DNA from: Spirochaetales bacterium
GTDB taxonomy: Bacteria > Spirochaetota > Spirochaetia > Sphaerochaetales > Sphaerochaetaceae
NCBI GenBank assembly: GCA_017475725.1
Contig: JAFVFA010000088.1
Location: forward strand, 1 to 14,433
Length of the DNA: 14,433 nucleotides
Reading direction: 5' to 3'
Below the pieces are notes generated by a model. That model had not been told where the DNA came from, did no database searches, and saw only the letters and a list, made by a program, of their open reading frames with translations. Numbering within the stretch: the stretch's first letter is position 1; every line of letters starts with the position of its first letter. Made by a program: the position numbers and the translations under genes. Below are positions 1 through 8,090 of this stretch, one piece after another.

Positions 1-840
1 GAAGGAAATGACAGTGAAGACGATGAAAAGGCCAGGGAAGATGGTCAGATAACTGTAATCCCTGACATATGCGCGCCCATCCGAGAGCATCGCTCCCCAT
101 TCCGGGGCAGGAGGGAGTATTCCAAGGCCAAGGTAGCTCAGACTGGATGCGGATATGATCGCACTTCCCATTCTCAGCGATGCGGAGACGATGACCCTAG
201 AGAGGCTGTTGGGCACAATGTGCTTGAATATCACCTCAGTGTGGGTCTCTCCGATCGCAAGCGCACTTTCGACATATTCCTGGTTGCGGTGCATCATGAC
301 GGACGTTCTTGTCGTTCTGGCGAACCCCGTTATGGAACCCACTCCCAGAGCGACCATCATAGGCAGCATCCCCTTGCTGTTGAAGGACACGATCAGGATC
401 ATGGCCAGAAGGAAGCTGGGGATGGATCCGAGGATGTCCAGAAGCCTCATTATGATGTTGTCGACCTTACCTCCGAAATAGCCGGCTATGGCACCAAGGG
501 CAAGGCCTATGGTCAAGCCCATGACAACCGCGACCATTCCTATCGGAAGGGAATACTTTGCCCCATACAGCAACCTTACCAGAACGTCTCTTCCCAGATG
601 GTCGGTTCCCAGCCAATGCTCCTTGCATGGGGCCATGAGGCGTTCCTTGGAGTTTATGGCAACAACCTGAGTATCGTAATCGAACAGCACATCCGCGAAT
701 ATGGCGAAGAACGCAAGCACAAGAAGGAAGCATGCTCCAATGATCGCACCCTTGTTCTTCCTAAGCCTGTGCCAGATCTCACCCATTGGGGAGCGATGTC
801 TGTTACCTGACCGGACGTCGGCCGAGTTCTTTCTCTTCAT
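1..840 (-). CDS. ABC transporter permease, DppC/OppC type (3' end cut by window edge)
   Basis: This is an inner-membrane permease of a peptide/nickel/opine-type ABC importer; it forms the translocation channel with the DppB-type partner. The readable part is 280 residues with no stop before position 1. Family length is usually 280-300, so only about 10-20 C-terminal residues are missing. A cytoplasmic leader of about 30 residues precedes the first membrane helix (about 32-52). The hallmark HWLGTDHLGRDVLVRLLYG lies at about 75-93. The EAA loop that docks the ATPase is at about 189-212 (EYVESALAIGETHTEVIFKH). The ATG at 840 follows AGGAGGGG, which overlaps the stop of the upstream permease gene 9 bases away, so the two are translationally coupled. 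The ATPase genes should lie beyond position 1. The family is clear; the substrate cannot be read from the sequence. Confidence 0.95.
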   Translation of the reverse strand, partial: MKRKNSADVRSGNRHRSPMGEIWHRLRKNKGAIIGACFLLVLAFFAIFADVLFDYDTQVVAINSKERLMAPCKEHWLGTDHLGRDVLVRLLYGAKYSLPIGMVAVVMGLTIGLALGAIAGYFGGKVDNIIMRLLDILGSIPSFLLAMILIVSFNSKGMLPMMVALGVGSITGFARTTRTSVMMHRNQEYVESALAIGETHTEVIFKHIVPNSLSRVIVSASLRMGSAIISASSLSYLGLGILPPAPEWGAMLSDGRAYVRDYSYLTIFPGLFIVFTVISF

Positions 841-849
841 GCCCCCTCC

Positions 850-1779
850 TCATTTCGTATAGTTGGCCTTGATTCTCGGATCCACAGCCGCATAGATCAG
901 ATCCAGCAGAAGGAGAATCAGGCTTACAATCATTGAATGCAGAATCATGCACCCCATGACAGTCGTAGGGTCATTGTTCTTCAGAGCCTGGTTCATGACC
1001 AGACCTACTCCGGGAAGGCTGAAAACTGTCTCCGTCAGGACGGAACCGCCAAGGGTCCCGGCCACCTGGGAACCGGTGACCTGAATGAACGGGATGAGTG
1101 CATTGCTCAGAGCGTGCTTGAGGACGACTTTCCTTTCACTCAGACCTTTTGCACGCGCCAGCTGGAGATAGTCCTTGTTCAGGACATCGACAAGTGCCGA
1201 ACGGGTGTGTCTCACAACGGTGGCGGTATGTCCGGTGCCTACCGTGATGGCCGGAAGAACCATGTCCTTCCATGAATGGAACCCGATCGAATTGAACCAC
1301 CCGAGCTTCAATGAGAACACAAGCATAAGCATGAGTCCAACCCAGAAGTTAGGTGCTGCAAGACCCACAACGGCAAGGGCGGAGCACACATTGTCTATGA
1401 CACCACCCCTCTTGACCGCTGCAATGATAGCAAGAGGCAATGAGATGAGCGTGGAGACTATTGTGGCAGAGAGAGTCAGGGCTATTGTTGTGGGGAAACG
1501 GTTCTTGAACAGAACCCAGACATCCTCCTTGAAGGTCTTGGAATAGCCCATGTCCCCTCGCAGAAGATGTGCCATGTAGTTGAAGTAACGCCAGATGACA
1601 GGTTTGTCGAGGTGCTGGTTGAGCCATTCCTGATGATACTCCTCTTCCGTTGCGTCCTCTCCGATCACTGCGATGACAGAGTCGACGGGCGACAGTTCCA
1701 TCAGGCAGTAGACCAGAAGAGACACGCCGATCAGAACAAAGACTGCCAGTCCCAGGCGTTTGAGAATGTACCTGTACAT
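850..1779 (-). CDS. ABC transporter permease, DppB/OppB type
   Basis: Intact 309-residue inner-membrane permease, partner of the DppC-type protein encoded just downstream. It begins with the family's N-terminal membrane helix (MYRYILKRLGLAVFVLIGVS) and a periplasmic segment with LLRGDMGYS at about 72-80. The binding-protein-dependent transport domain follows (about 95-305), with the EAA loop at about 203-224 (DYLQLARAKGLSERKVVLKH) and the C-terminal signature GGSVLTETVFSLPGVG at about 244-259. Length is typical. The ATG at 1779 has AAGGAG 7 bases upstream. That ribosome site begins about 5 bases after a strong hairpin separating this gene from the binding-protein gene. The family is certain. 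Substrate (peptide, nickel, opine or other) is open, because the DppBC family covers all of these. Confidence 0.96.
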   Translation of the reverse strand: MYRYILKRLGLAVFVLIGVSLLVYCLMELSPVDSVIAVIGEDATEEEYHQEWLNQHLDKPVIWRYFNYMAHLLRGDMGYSKTFKEDVWVLFKNRFPTTIALTLSATIVSTLISLPLAIIAAVKRGGVIDNVCSALAVVGLAAPNFWVGLMLMLVFSLKLGWFNSIGFHSWKDMVLPAITVGTGHTATVVRHTRSALVDVLNKDYLQLARAKGLSERKVVLKHALSNALIPFIQVTGSQVAGTLGGSVLTETVFSLPGVGLVMNQALKNNDPTTVMGCMILHSMIVSLILLLLDLIYAAVDPRIKANYTK

Positions 1780-1795
1780 TCAATCTCCTTAATTG

Positions 1796-1828
1796 TCGGC
1801 AGAGAGGGAGATCATCCCTCTCTGCCGA
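1796..1828 (-). other. Intercistronic stem-loop between binding-protein and permease genes
   Basis: A perfect 14-bp inverted repeat, TCGGCAGAGAGGGA at 1796-1809 and TCCCTCTCTGCCGA at 1815-1828, surrounds a 5-base loop. No T-run follows on the minus strand; the next bases are CAATTAAGGAG, the ribosome site of the permease gene. It is therefore not a standard intrinsic terminator. Known intercistronic hairpins in ABC importer operons protect the upstream binding-protein mRNA from 3' exonucleases or cause partial termination, giving more binding protein than permease. That role is inferred here. Confidence 0.8.
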
Positions 1829-1860
1829 AGATATTGGATTGTTGGAATTTAATGGTCGAT

Positions 1861-3374
1861 TTACTCGTAGCAGTAGACGAATCTGAAGTCAGAGAACGCC
1901 CAGCATGGATCGATGACATAGCCCTGGAGGTTGACGTTGACACCATAGCCGATGTAAGCGATCCAGAGAGGGATCTGACATGCATTCTCGATACATGCGT
2001 TCTGGAGCTTGGCATAGCGTGCAGTTCTCTCAGCCTCATCAAGACCGATGAGCATGGCCATACCAGAGCCTCATTCGAGAAGTCCTTTGTTCTGCTGGAG
2101 TTGTTCTCCGTCCACATTGCGACCATCATTGCATGCAGGCTGCTTGGAGTCCACTTGGCGACAATCACATCGTAAAGGACGTTGCTTGCGGTTCCGGTTG
2201 TGGTGATCTCGAGATTGACTCCGATCTTGCTCCACTGGTCCTTGAGAACCTCGAACAGACCTGGGTATGTTGAGGAGGAGCAGTTGATCTGAAGAGTTAC
2301 TCCGTTCGCATACTTGGTCTGTGCAATCTCCTGCTTTGCCTTCTCCAGATCGAATCCGTACTTGACATCAGGCTCTGACCAGAATGGGTATCCCTTTGGG
2401 ATGACTCCGTCAGGAGTCTCTCCGATTCCGTCACAGCAGATGGCGAGGATGGACTCGACGTCAGTTGCGTAGTTGAGGGCTCTTCTGAAATGGATGTCCT
2501 GGAGGGCATCGTTCTGAGGTGCCTTGCCGCTGACGTTCAGTGCTGCGTATACAAGACCGTAGGTGTTGACCATCTCGACCTTTGCGTTGTCATACATATC
2601 GAATGAGCTGAGGTCGTTGGTGTTCAGATTCATTGCGAAATCAAGCTCTCCCGTCTGCACTGCGATGGACCTTGAAGATGCCTCTGTGACGTAGACAGCC
2701 TCTATGTGGTTGGACTTGACCTTGTCTGCACCGCCCCAGTAGTTCTCATTGCGCTCGAACAGGACATGGTCCTTGGCGATGTTCTCGACGACCTTGTATG
2801 GTCCGGTACCGACAAGCCATCCGTTCTCAGGATCGGCCTCTATGGCCTTTCTGTTCAGGATGGAGAGGTTGAGTGACGCCAGATACATCAGAAGCTCGGC
2901 TTCAACATCATTGAGCTCGATGACGACAGTGTAGTCATCCGGTGCATAGATCTTGCTGACCTTCACGAACTTGGCCTTCTGGCTTCCGTATGTCTGGGCA
3001 GTCTCGAGTGACCATACGACATCAGCGGATGTGAGGTGCTCACCATTCGTGAAATACACGTCCTTTCTGAGGTGGAATGTGTATTTCAGTGAGTCAGCAG
3101 AGATATCCCAGCTCTCGGCGAGGTTCGGCTCGAACTCTGTGCTGAGGGTGTTCGTCTTCCTGACAAGCGGATCAAGATAGAGGTTGTAGAGGAAGATGAG
3201 GTTTCCGGTGTTGTTGTTATACGGCACAACATCGGAGAGTATTGTCGTCATTCCGATTCTGATCGTGTCCTTGATGGTCTTCTGCTGTGGTGCAGAGGCC
3301 TCCTTCGCTCCACTTGCGAACAGAAGTGCAACAGAACAGAGAAGCACAAGTGCAATCACCAATTTCTTTTTCAT
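1861..3374 (-). pseudogene. ABC transporter solute-binding protein, SBP_bac_5/DppA family, with an apparent frameshift
   Basis: This is the extracytoplasmic binding protein of the DppBC importer. The ATG at 3374 follows GAAAGGAG. Residues 1-20 form a signal sequence ending in FASGAKEA, with no lipobox cysteine. Family features follow: EPNLAESWDIS (about 78-88), FHLRKDVYFTNGEHLTSADVVWSLE (about 100-124) and GTGPYKVVE (about 190-198). The starting frame is family-like up to about residue 436 (TKDFSNEA, near 2067), then becomes Ser/Thr/Met-rich nonsense to a stop at 1812. The expected C-terminus (DEAERTARYAKLQNACIENA ... VIDPCWAFSDFRF) lies in the -1 frame, stopping at 1861. A stop (TGA at 2073-2071) in that frame places the shift at about 2062-2070. 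One missing base fits; the restored product would be about 505 residues, normal for the family. Sequencing error and genuine mutation cannot be separated here. Confidence 0.85.
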
Positions 3375-3421
3375 TTTTCTGTCTCCTTTCAGAAAAGTAT
3401 TGACGTATCACGCCTAGGAAA

Positions 3422-3444
3422 AGTATAGGCCCTATAATTGTCAA
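3422..3444 (-). promoter_or_regulatory. Candidate promoter of the ABC importer operon with an operator-like palindrome over the -10
   Basis: Reading the minus strand, TATACT at 3427-3422 is the best -10 match, 47 bases before the start codon. TTGACA at 3444-3439 is a perfect -35 hexamer but lies only 11 bases from it, too close to pair. At normal spacing there is only a T-rich, poor -35. The interrupted palindrome TATAGG-C-CCTATA (3424-3436) covers this -10 and could be a repressor site. A weak -35 would suit an activator-dependent promoter. Confidence 0.4.
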
Positions 3445-3466
3445 CAAAAAGGAAAACAGTGCACTA

Positions 3467-3508
3467 TTTTTGGTATGTTTTTGGTAAGTTACCAGTTTTC
3501 AATGGTAA
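3467..3508. repeat. Phased TGGTA repeats upstream of the importer operon (candidate regulator sites)
   Basis: Two tandem 11-base units, TTTTTGGTATG (3467-3477) and TTTTTGGTAAG (3478-3488), are followed by an inverted copy TTACCA (3489-3494) and a further TGGTAA (3503-3508). The direct copies of TGGTA start at 3471, 3482 and 3503, so they are 11 and 21 bases apart, about one and two helical turns. TGGTAA-G-TTACCA (3482-3494) is itself a perfect palindrome. The block sits about 50-95 bases upstream of the likely transcription start of the importer operon, a usual place for an activator. It also follows the stop of the glycerophosphodiesterase gene, so a role in that transcript's 3' end is an alternative. 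Confidence 0.45.
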
Positions 3509-3533
3509 ATTGTTATATCTCGGAGAACCGGGG

Positions 3534-4877
3534 TCAATACTTCCATGCCTGCATGCCGATGTCCCTCATGTAGAGGGAGAGATCATAGCACCTGTTGGTT
3601 CCGATGTAGCGTTTCCCAGACTCCAGAAGCTGATCCCATGTGGCAGGGTTCTCTTCCAATGACAGGTAATCATAGTTGAAGGCTGCAAACAATACAGGAT
3701 CAGCATAGTATGCGTAGCTGCCGATGAAACCGCCTTCATTGGCACAATGCAGTGCGAAAACCATCAGTTCATCATCAATCAGGCCATCAAGTGGAGCCAG
3801 ACTCTTGCATTTCCGCCAGACCGGCTGAATGAGGCTGGAACATGCACCCGCAGCAGCTGCCAAGGGGATGAATTCATCCTCGAACGAGACGCCTGAGGAG
3901 GCCTTGTCATCAAACGAGACCTGGATCCGACCACCGGCGACCAGAAGCCCCTCATACAGGGTCGCGATCCTGAAATCCGTAACATTACCGTCATAGTCAA
4001 GAAGCCTCAGCTGTCTCAGCTCATCCAGAGTCCAGTCAGAGATATGGACGGATTCGGGCAATCCATCCTTGCCTGCCATCTCGCTCCAGTTCGTCAGGCG
4101 GTTCAGGTTCTCATCATGGAACAGGACAGGGATGAGATCCCTGGTATACCGGAAATCGAACTCCACGGTATCTGCTCCGCTCATTATAGCTGCGATTATG
4201 CCGGGAAGCGAGTTCTCCGGATAATGCGACATATCCCCTCTGTGGGCGAACACCGCTATCCGCCCCTCCTCTCCGCTGTATCTGTGGGTCAGAGCGTACA
4301 TGGACTCCTTCAGGTCCCTGTCCATCCCTCCCCATGAAGGGCTTGTGGATTCTGCAGTCCAGGAAGACAGGAAATCCTGCACCTGATCAGACCCGGGATC
4401 CGCAAGGGAGTCGATCTCAACATCATCCAGGAATCTGTAGACGTACTCAAACCCCGCGAATGACCTGATCGAGCCCTCATTGACCAACTCCACGAACTTG
4501 TCAACGGCAGCTGCAGTCGCCGATGTCGTCCCTCCGACTATCACGATCTTCCCATCCGCACACACCGAGATTCTGTAGTCCATAGGACCCAGGTCCTTCG
4601 AACACACACCGCTTGAGGGCCTTGCCGTGTTGCCGACCAGTATCTCCTTCCGGACCTCCTCCTTTCTGTCTGTGACCACCCTCGGTCTGATGAGGCCCTC
4701 TCCCTCTCCGAACTCGACCCCAGAGACGATTCGGCTTGCAGCAGATGAAAGCATGGTACCGGAACCGGCAGGGATCACCACACAGTATTCCGACAACCCG
4801 TCCGAGAAAGAGGCGGTTCTGCAGGAGACGACAAGGATGGACGAAACGAGCAGAAGAAAGAAAACAGTTTTTCTCAA
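3534..4877 (-). CDS. Lipoprotein glycerophosphodiester phosphodiesterase family protein
   Basis: Predicted exported lipoprotein of 447 residues that would hydrolyse glycerophosphodiesters to glycerol 3-phosphate and an alcohol. The signal helix ends in VVSC, with the lipid-bearing Cys at 19. Residues about 30-145 form an extra domain with a YCVVIPAGSG start, KEILVGNT, and DYRISVCADGKIVIVGG; this resembles the N-terminal accessory domains of some glycoside hydrolases. The GDPD domain starts at about 206. Its metal and catalytic residues are H212-R213, E221, E239, D241 and H254 (AHRGD, PEN, EFDF, FHDE). A later FDDK fits the usual E/D-x-K position. Translation starts at TTG (4877), because no ATG is available there and GGGAGG stands 6 bases upstream. 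It is the last gene of the acyl-CoA operon, 29 bases after the CoA-transferase. Its link to that pathway is not obvious. Confidence 0.88.
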   Translation of the reverse strand: MRKTVFFLLLVSSILVVSCRTASFSDGLSEYCVVIPAGSGTMLSSAASRIVSGVEFGEGEGLIRPRVVTDRKEEVRKEILVGNTARPSSGVCSKDLGPMDYRISVCADGKIVIVGGTTSATAAAVDKFVELVNEGSIRSFAGFEYVYRFLDDVEIDSLADPGSDQVQDFLSSWTAESTSPSWGGMDRDLKESMYALTHRYSGEEGRIAVFAHRGDMSHYPENSLPGIIAAIMSGADTVEFDFRYTRDLIPVLFHDENLNRLTNWSEMAGKDGLPESVHISDWTLDELRQLRLLDYDGNVTDFRIATLYEGLLVAGGRIQVSFDDKASSGVSFEDEFIPLAAAAGACSSLIQPVWRKCKSLAPLDGLIDDELMVFALHCANEGGFIGSYAYYADPVLFAAFNYDYLSLEENPATWDQLLESGKRYIGTNRCYDLSLYMRDIGMQAWKY

Positions 4878-4906
4878 TGCAGACCTCCCGGCTTAAGAAA
4901 GAGCCG

Positions 4907-6493
4907 TCACACAAGGCATTCCGAAAGTCCGAACGGACCTTCCCTGTATATGGATGTGGGCATAATGGCCAGATTCGGGGAAATGATCGGAACGAAATCC
5001 ATCTTGTCCAGGATGTCTCTCTGCAGGTCGATTCCCTTTGCGATCTCAATCAGTTTCATCCCCTCATCGGCAAGTTCGAAGACACAGCGCTCTGTGACGA
5101 AATACATCCTCTGGCCGCGTTTCCTTGCATATGCTCCGTTGTAGCTTATCTGGCCGACTTCCCTGACCATTTTCCGGAAACGTCCCTCCTGGACTATCCG
5201 CAGCCCGTTCTCCTCGCTGAACTCAACCTTCAACCCTCCGCTTGTGAATGTGGAGCAGAAGACAACGGTCTTTGCCGTCGAGGTTATGTCGATGAAGCCG
5301 CCTGCACCTGTAGGCTTGCCGCTCATCTTCGTTGCATTGACGTTCCCGTTGAACTGGACCTCACCCGCGCCCATGAACGTGACATCCGCACCAGTACCCG
5401 TATAGAACTCGAACTGACGGTCATGTCCGATGAGCGCCTCCGCATTGCAGGCTATTCCGAAATCGATCGTCGATGCCGGGATTCCCCCGTATATGCCGCT
5501 CTCGACCGTGACGCTTATGAGATCCGACGCGTCCTCCTCGTTCAGGATCGGTCCTATGACATCATTTGGAATCCCTGTTCCGATGTTGATGATGTCATCT
5601 CTGTGGGCGAACATGAGGGCTCTGCGCCCGATTATCTTGCGCTCGTTCATAGGAGCCGGGACGACAGATAGGGATGGCACCCTGACAAGCCCTGCATATT
5701 CGGGCTTGTAATACCATGAGTAGGTCTGTCTGTGCTGTGTGAACGGGTCTTCGCAGACAACGATTCCATCAATCAGGACTCCTGGAACGGTGACCTCCTT
5801 TGATGGTATGGTACCGTTCTTCACAATCTGCTTGACCTGGGCTATGACCTTTCCGCCCCATCGCTTGGTCGCCATGACAGCAGGAAGGACCTCAAGGACC
5901 ATGCCTTCCTCTATGGTGCTCAGGTTCCCGTTCTCATCGGCGTATGTCCCCCGTATGATCAGAGTGTCTATTCTGATCGGCTTGTACTGCAGATACTCTT
6001 CCCCGTCTATGGTCACAACCGCGACAAGATCCTCTCCGCAATCCTTGGTCCTCTGGTTCATCTTGCCGCCTTCGACACGTGGGTCGATGTACGTGCCAAG
6101 TCCGACCTTGCTCAGTTTCCCGGGTTCACGCAACGCCATTGAGTGGTACATGTTAGCCATTATCCCCTGCGGCAGGTTGAAGGCTTCGATCTTGTTGGAG
6201 GAAATAAGGTCCATTATCTCGGGGGATTGGCCCCAATGGCCCCCTATTATCCTCTTCAGCAGGCCCTCATGTGCGTATCTGCTGTTGCCTCCAGGCTGCT
6301 TCATCGCAGCCTGCCCGCAACTGTGGACATAGGTGAGATCGCAAGGGTGACCAGTGGTCAAGAACCGTCTCTCCACTTCCTGGATGATGGTTTCCGCTGC
6401 GCTTATATGGGTCATTCCAACGCCACACAGCGTGGATCCGTCCTTTATCAGGTCAACGGCTTCTGCCGCCGTCATAATCTTCGGTTTTCTCAT
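4907..6493 (-). CDS. Family I CoA-transferase (propionate/acetate CoA-transferase-like)
   Basis: Cytoplasmic 528-residue enzyme that moves CoA between an acyl-CoA and a free short-chain acid through a glutamyl-CoA thioester. Both family I halves are fused, as in propionate CoA-transferase and E. coli YdiF. The first half carries GVGMTHISAAETII near the N-terminus. The second carries GTGIPNDV (about 306-312) and the catalytic motif VESGIYGG, with Glu at about 331, near the known active-site Glu of those enzymes. TGTGADVTFMGAGEVQFNGN and GAGGFIDI are also family-like. I choose the ATG at 6493, because AAAGGTGG stands 5 bases upstream of it; a GTG at 6502 in frame would lie inside that ribosome site. 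The gene is 15 bases after the ligase stop. Likely acids are acetate, propionate, acetoacetate or 3-hydroxybutyrate; the sequence does not decide. Confidence 0.93.
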   Translation of the reverse strand: MRKPKIMTAAEAVDLIKDGSTLCGVGMTHISAAETIIQEVERRFLTTGHPCDLTYVHSCGQAAMKQPGGNSRYAHEGLLKRIIGGHWGQSPEIMDLISSNKIEAFNLPQGIMANMYHSMALREPGKLSKVGLGTYIDPRVEGGKMNQRTKDCGEDLVAVVTIDGEEYLQYKPIRIDTLIIRGTYADENGNLSTIEEGMVLEVLPAVMATKRWGGKVIAQVKQIVKNGTIPSKEVTVPGVLIDGIVVCEDPFTQHRQTYSWYYKPEYAGLVRVPSLSVVPAPMNERKIIGRRALMFAHRDDIINIGTGIPNDVIGPILNEEDASDLISVTVESGIYGGIPASTIDFGIACNAEALIGHDRQFEFYTGTGADVTFMGAGEVQFNGNVNATKMSGKPTGAGGFIDITSTAKTVVFCSTFTSGGLKVEFSEENGLRIVQEGRFRKMVREVGQISYNGAYARKRGQRMYFVTERCVFELADEGMKLIEIAKGIDLQRDILDKMDFVPIISPNLAIMPTSIYREGPFGLSECLV

Positions 6494-6508
6494 CTGAACC
6501 ACCTTTCA

Positions 6509-8086
6509 TCAATGCTTGCTTCCATACTTTTCGTTGAACTGTCTTCTGAGCTCCGCTTTCCGGGGCTTTCCGTTGGCTGTGACAGGAACCTCACCCCTGA
6601 TCTCCATGTAGACGGGAACCTTGTAGTGTGCCATATGCTTGCGAAGGTATTCCCTCAGCTCTCCCAAATCAGGCGATGCCCCGGATTCAGGGATCAGTAC
6701 CGCTCCGGGGACCTCCATGTATTTGTCGTCTCTGACGGCGAAGACACAGGCCTGCCTGATTCCCGGATAGCCCATGATCACCGATTCCACGTAGAGGGAG
6801 AATATCTTCTCCCCGCCCCTGTTGATCATGTCCTTCTTCCTGTCCGTTATGTACAGATATCCGTCCGTGTCGAAATGCCCGATGTCGCCGCTGTGCATCC
6901 ATCCGTTTGAGAACGTCGATTCCTCCCTGTTCCCAAGGTACCTGTCTATGATGAAAGGTCCCTTGAAGCATATCTCGCCGTCCTTTCCCGGAGGCAGCTC
7001 AACGCCGTCATCATCCACGATCCTCATGCTGCAGTTGGCAGCAGGCTGACCGCACGAATCAGCCTTCGGGTAATCCTGGCAATGCCCTCTGAAATACGTT
7101 CCGGTGCCTGCGGTCTCGGTCATCCCGTACACAGGATGGAAACGGCAGTTGGGGGCATACCTGCAGAACCGTTCAATGCTTTCCTTCGGTATGAAACCGC
7201 CGCCGCAGAGGGCATCCCTCAAGGAAGAGAGGTCATAATGGCCATCCATCGCACCGGCAAGCATGATGTACACGGTTGCCACAGCGTGGAAGTACGAGCA
7301 TTTCGACTCCGTCATGAGGCTCAGTACCTTGGCCGAGTCGAAGAAAGGCACAAGGTACATGGTGCCCCCAAGGAAGACGAACAAGGTCATGAGGTTGTTC
7401 AACCCCGTTATGTGGAAGAGCGGGACGGCGACCACCGTGGTCTCCGACCCGTCCATGTCGTCTGCGACCGCATAGGAGTAGAAACCCTGCATCAGGTTCC
7501 AATGTGTCAGACAGGCGCCCTTGGGCCTGCCTGTCGTACCGGATGTGTACATTATCACGGCAACATCATCCCTGCATGAGACAGGGGCGGCTTGCGCGAA
7601 TTCGTTGCCGCGTGAAAGGGCATCCAGATAACCCGAATCCGAGTACACCACACCGGAGAGGCTTTCCCTGGCCGGTGCGAACTTGTCTTTCCACATTGAA
7701 TCGGAGACGACGAACCTGCATCCAGAGTCCAGCACCTCAAAGCAGACCTCATCCTGGGAGAGCTTTGTGTTGATCGGTACAACGATGGCCCCAATCTTGA
7801 GTATTGCATAGAAAGTCACACAGAACTCTATGCTGTTGACCATCAGCATTGCCACCCTGTCGCCTTTTCGGATGCCAAGGCAATTGTACAGATACGATGA
7901 GAACCTGTCAGTCTCCCAAAGGAACTCATGGTATGTGATTGCCCTTTCAGCATCTATCAGGCCGATCTTGTCCGGAAAGTCATATGCCGTTGCAAACAAT
8001 GTCTCATACAGGTTTCCAAACGGTATGTCATATTCCGGAACGGAGGAGCCTTCATCCAAAAGTCTGTATTTCTGTCCGCTTCGCAT
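6509..8086 (-). CDS. AMP-forming acyl-CoA synthetase/ligase
   Basis: A 525-residue member of the ANL superfamily: ATP plus a carboxylic acid gives acyl-AMP, then acyl-CoA. Visible motifs are the phosphate loop YTSGTTGRPKG (180-190), YGMTET (320-325), HSGDIGHFDTDGYLYITDRKK (398-418), and the C-terminal NGKPRK with the catalytic Lys at about 507. All key residues are present, so it should be active. The hinge segment reads GGEKIFSLYVES rather than the common GGENI-P-EIE, a modest deviation. The ATG at 8086 is 4 bases after the thiolase stop. GAGG is only 2 bases from it, so translation is probably coupled to the thiolase. The acid is unknown; operon context suggests a short- or medium-chain, oxo- or hydroxy-acid. 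It may activate the acid in one direction while the CoA-transferase works in the other. Confidence 0.93.
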   Translation of the reverse strand: MRSGQKYRLLDEGSSVPEYDIPFGNLYETLFATAYDFPDKIGLIDAERAITYHEFLWETDRFSSYLYNCLGIRKGDRVAMLMVNSIEFCVTFYAILKIGAIVVPINTKLSQDEVCFEVLDSGCRFVVSDSMWKDKFAPARESLSGVVYSDSGYLDALSRGNEFAQAAPVSCRDDVAVIMYTSGTTGRPKGACLTHWNLMQGFYSYAVADDMDGSETTVVAVPLFHITGLNNLMTLFVFLGGTMYLVPFFDSAKVLSLMTESKCSYFHAVATVYIMLAGAMDGHYDLSSLRDALCGGGFIPKESIERFCRYAPNCRFHPVYGMTETAGTGTYFRGHCQDYPKADSCGQPAANCSMRIVDDDGVELPPGKDGEICFKGPFIIDRYLGNREESTFSNGWMHSGDIGHFDTDGYLYITDRKKDMINRGGEKIFSLYVESVIMGYPGIRQACVFAVRDDKYMEVPGAVLIPESGASPDLGELREYLRKHMAHYKVPVYMEIRGEVPVTANGKPRKAELRRQFNEKYGSKH

Positions 8087-8090
8087 ATCC

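Noticed and set aside
220..810. 196-codon plus-strand frame over the left permease
   Set aside because: It lies opposite a DppC-type permease with hallmark motifs; its composition (His/Asp/Gly/Ser-rich) is not protein-like.
2059..2073. Programmed ribosomal frameshifting in the binding-protein gene
   Set aside because: The shift region (GGCTCTGGTATGG on the minus strand) has no slippery heptamer, and this family is not known to use recoding. A mutation or base error is simpler.
1567..2175. 202-codon plus-strand frame spanning the permease start and the end of the binding-protein gene
   Set aside because: It is antisense to two recognised genes and runs through the intercistronic hairpin; no domain is visible.
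3422..3444. TTGACA (3444-3439) and TATACT (3427-3422) as a standard promoter pair
   Set aside because: The spacing is only 11 bases, too short for sigma70 RNA polymerase, so I treat the -10 alone as the candidate.
4736..5671. 311-codon open frame on the plus strand
   Set aside because: It is antisense to the CoA-transferase and the start of the lipoprotein gene, both of which have full family motifs. The translation has no recognisable domain and is an echo of biased codons.
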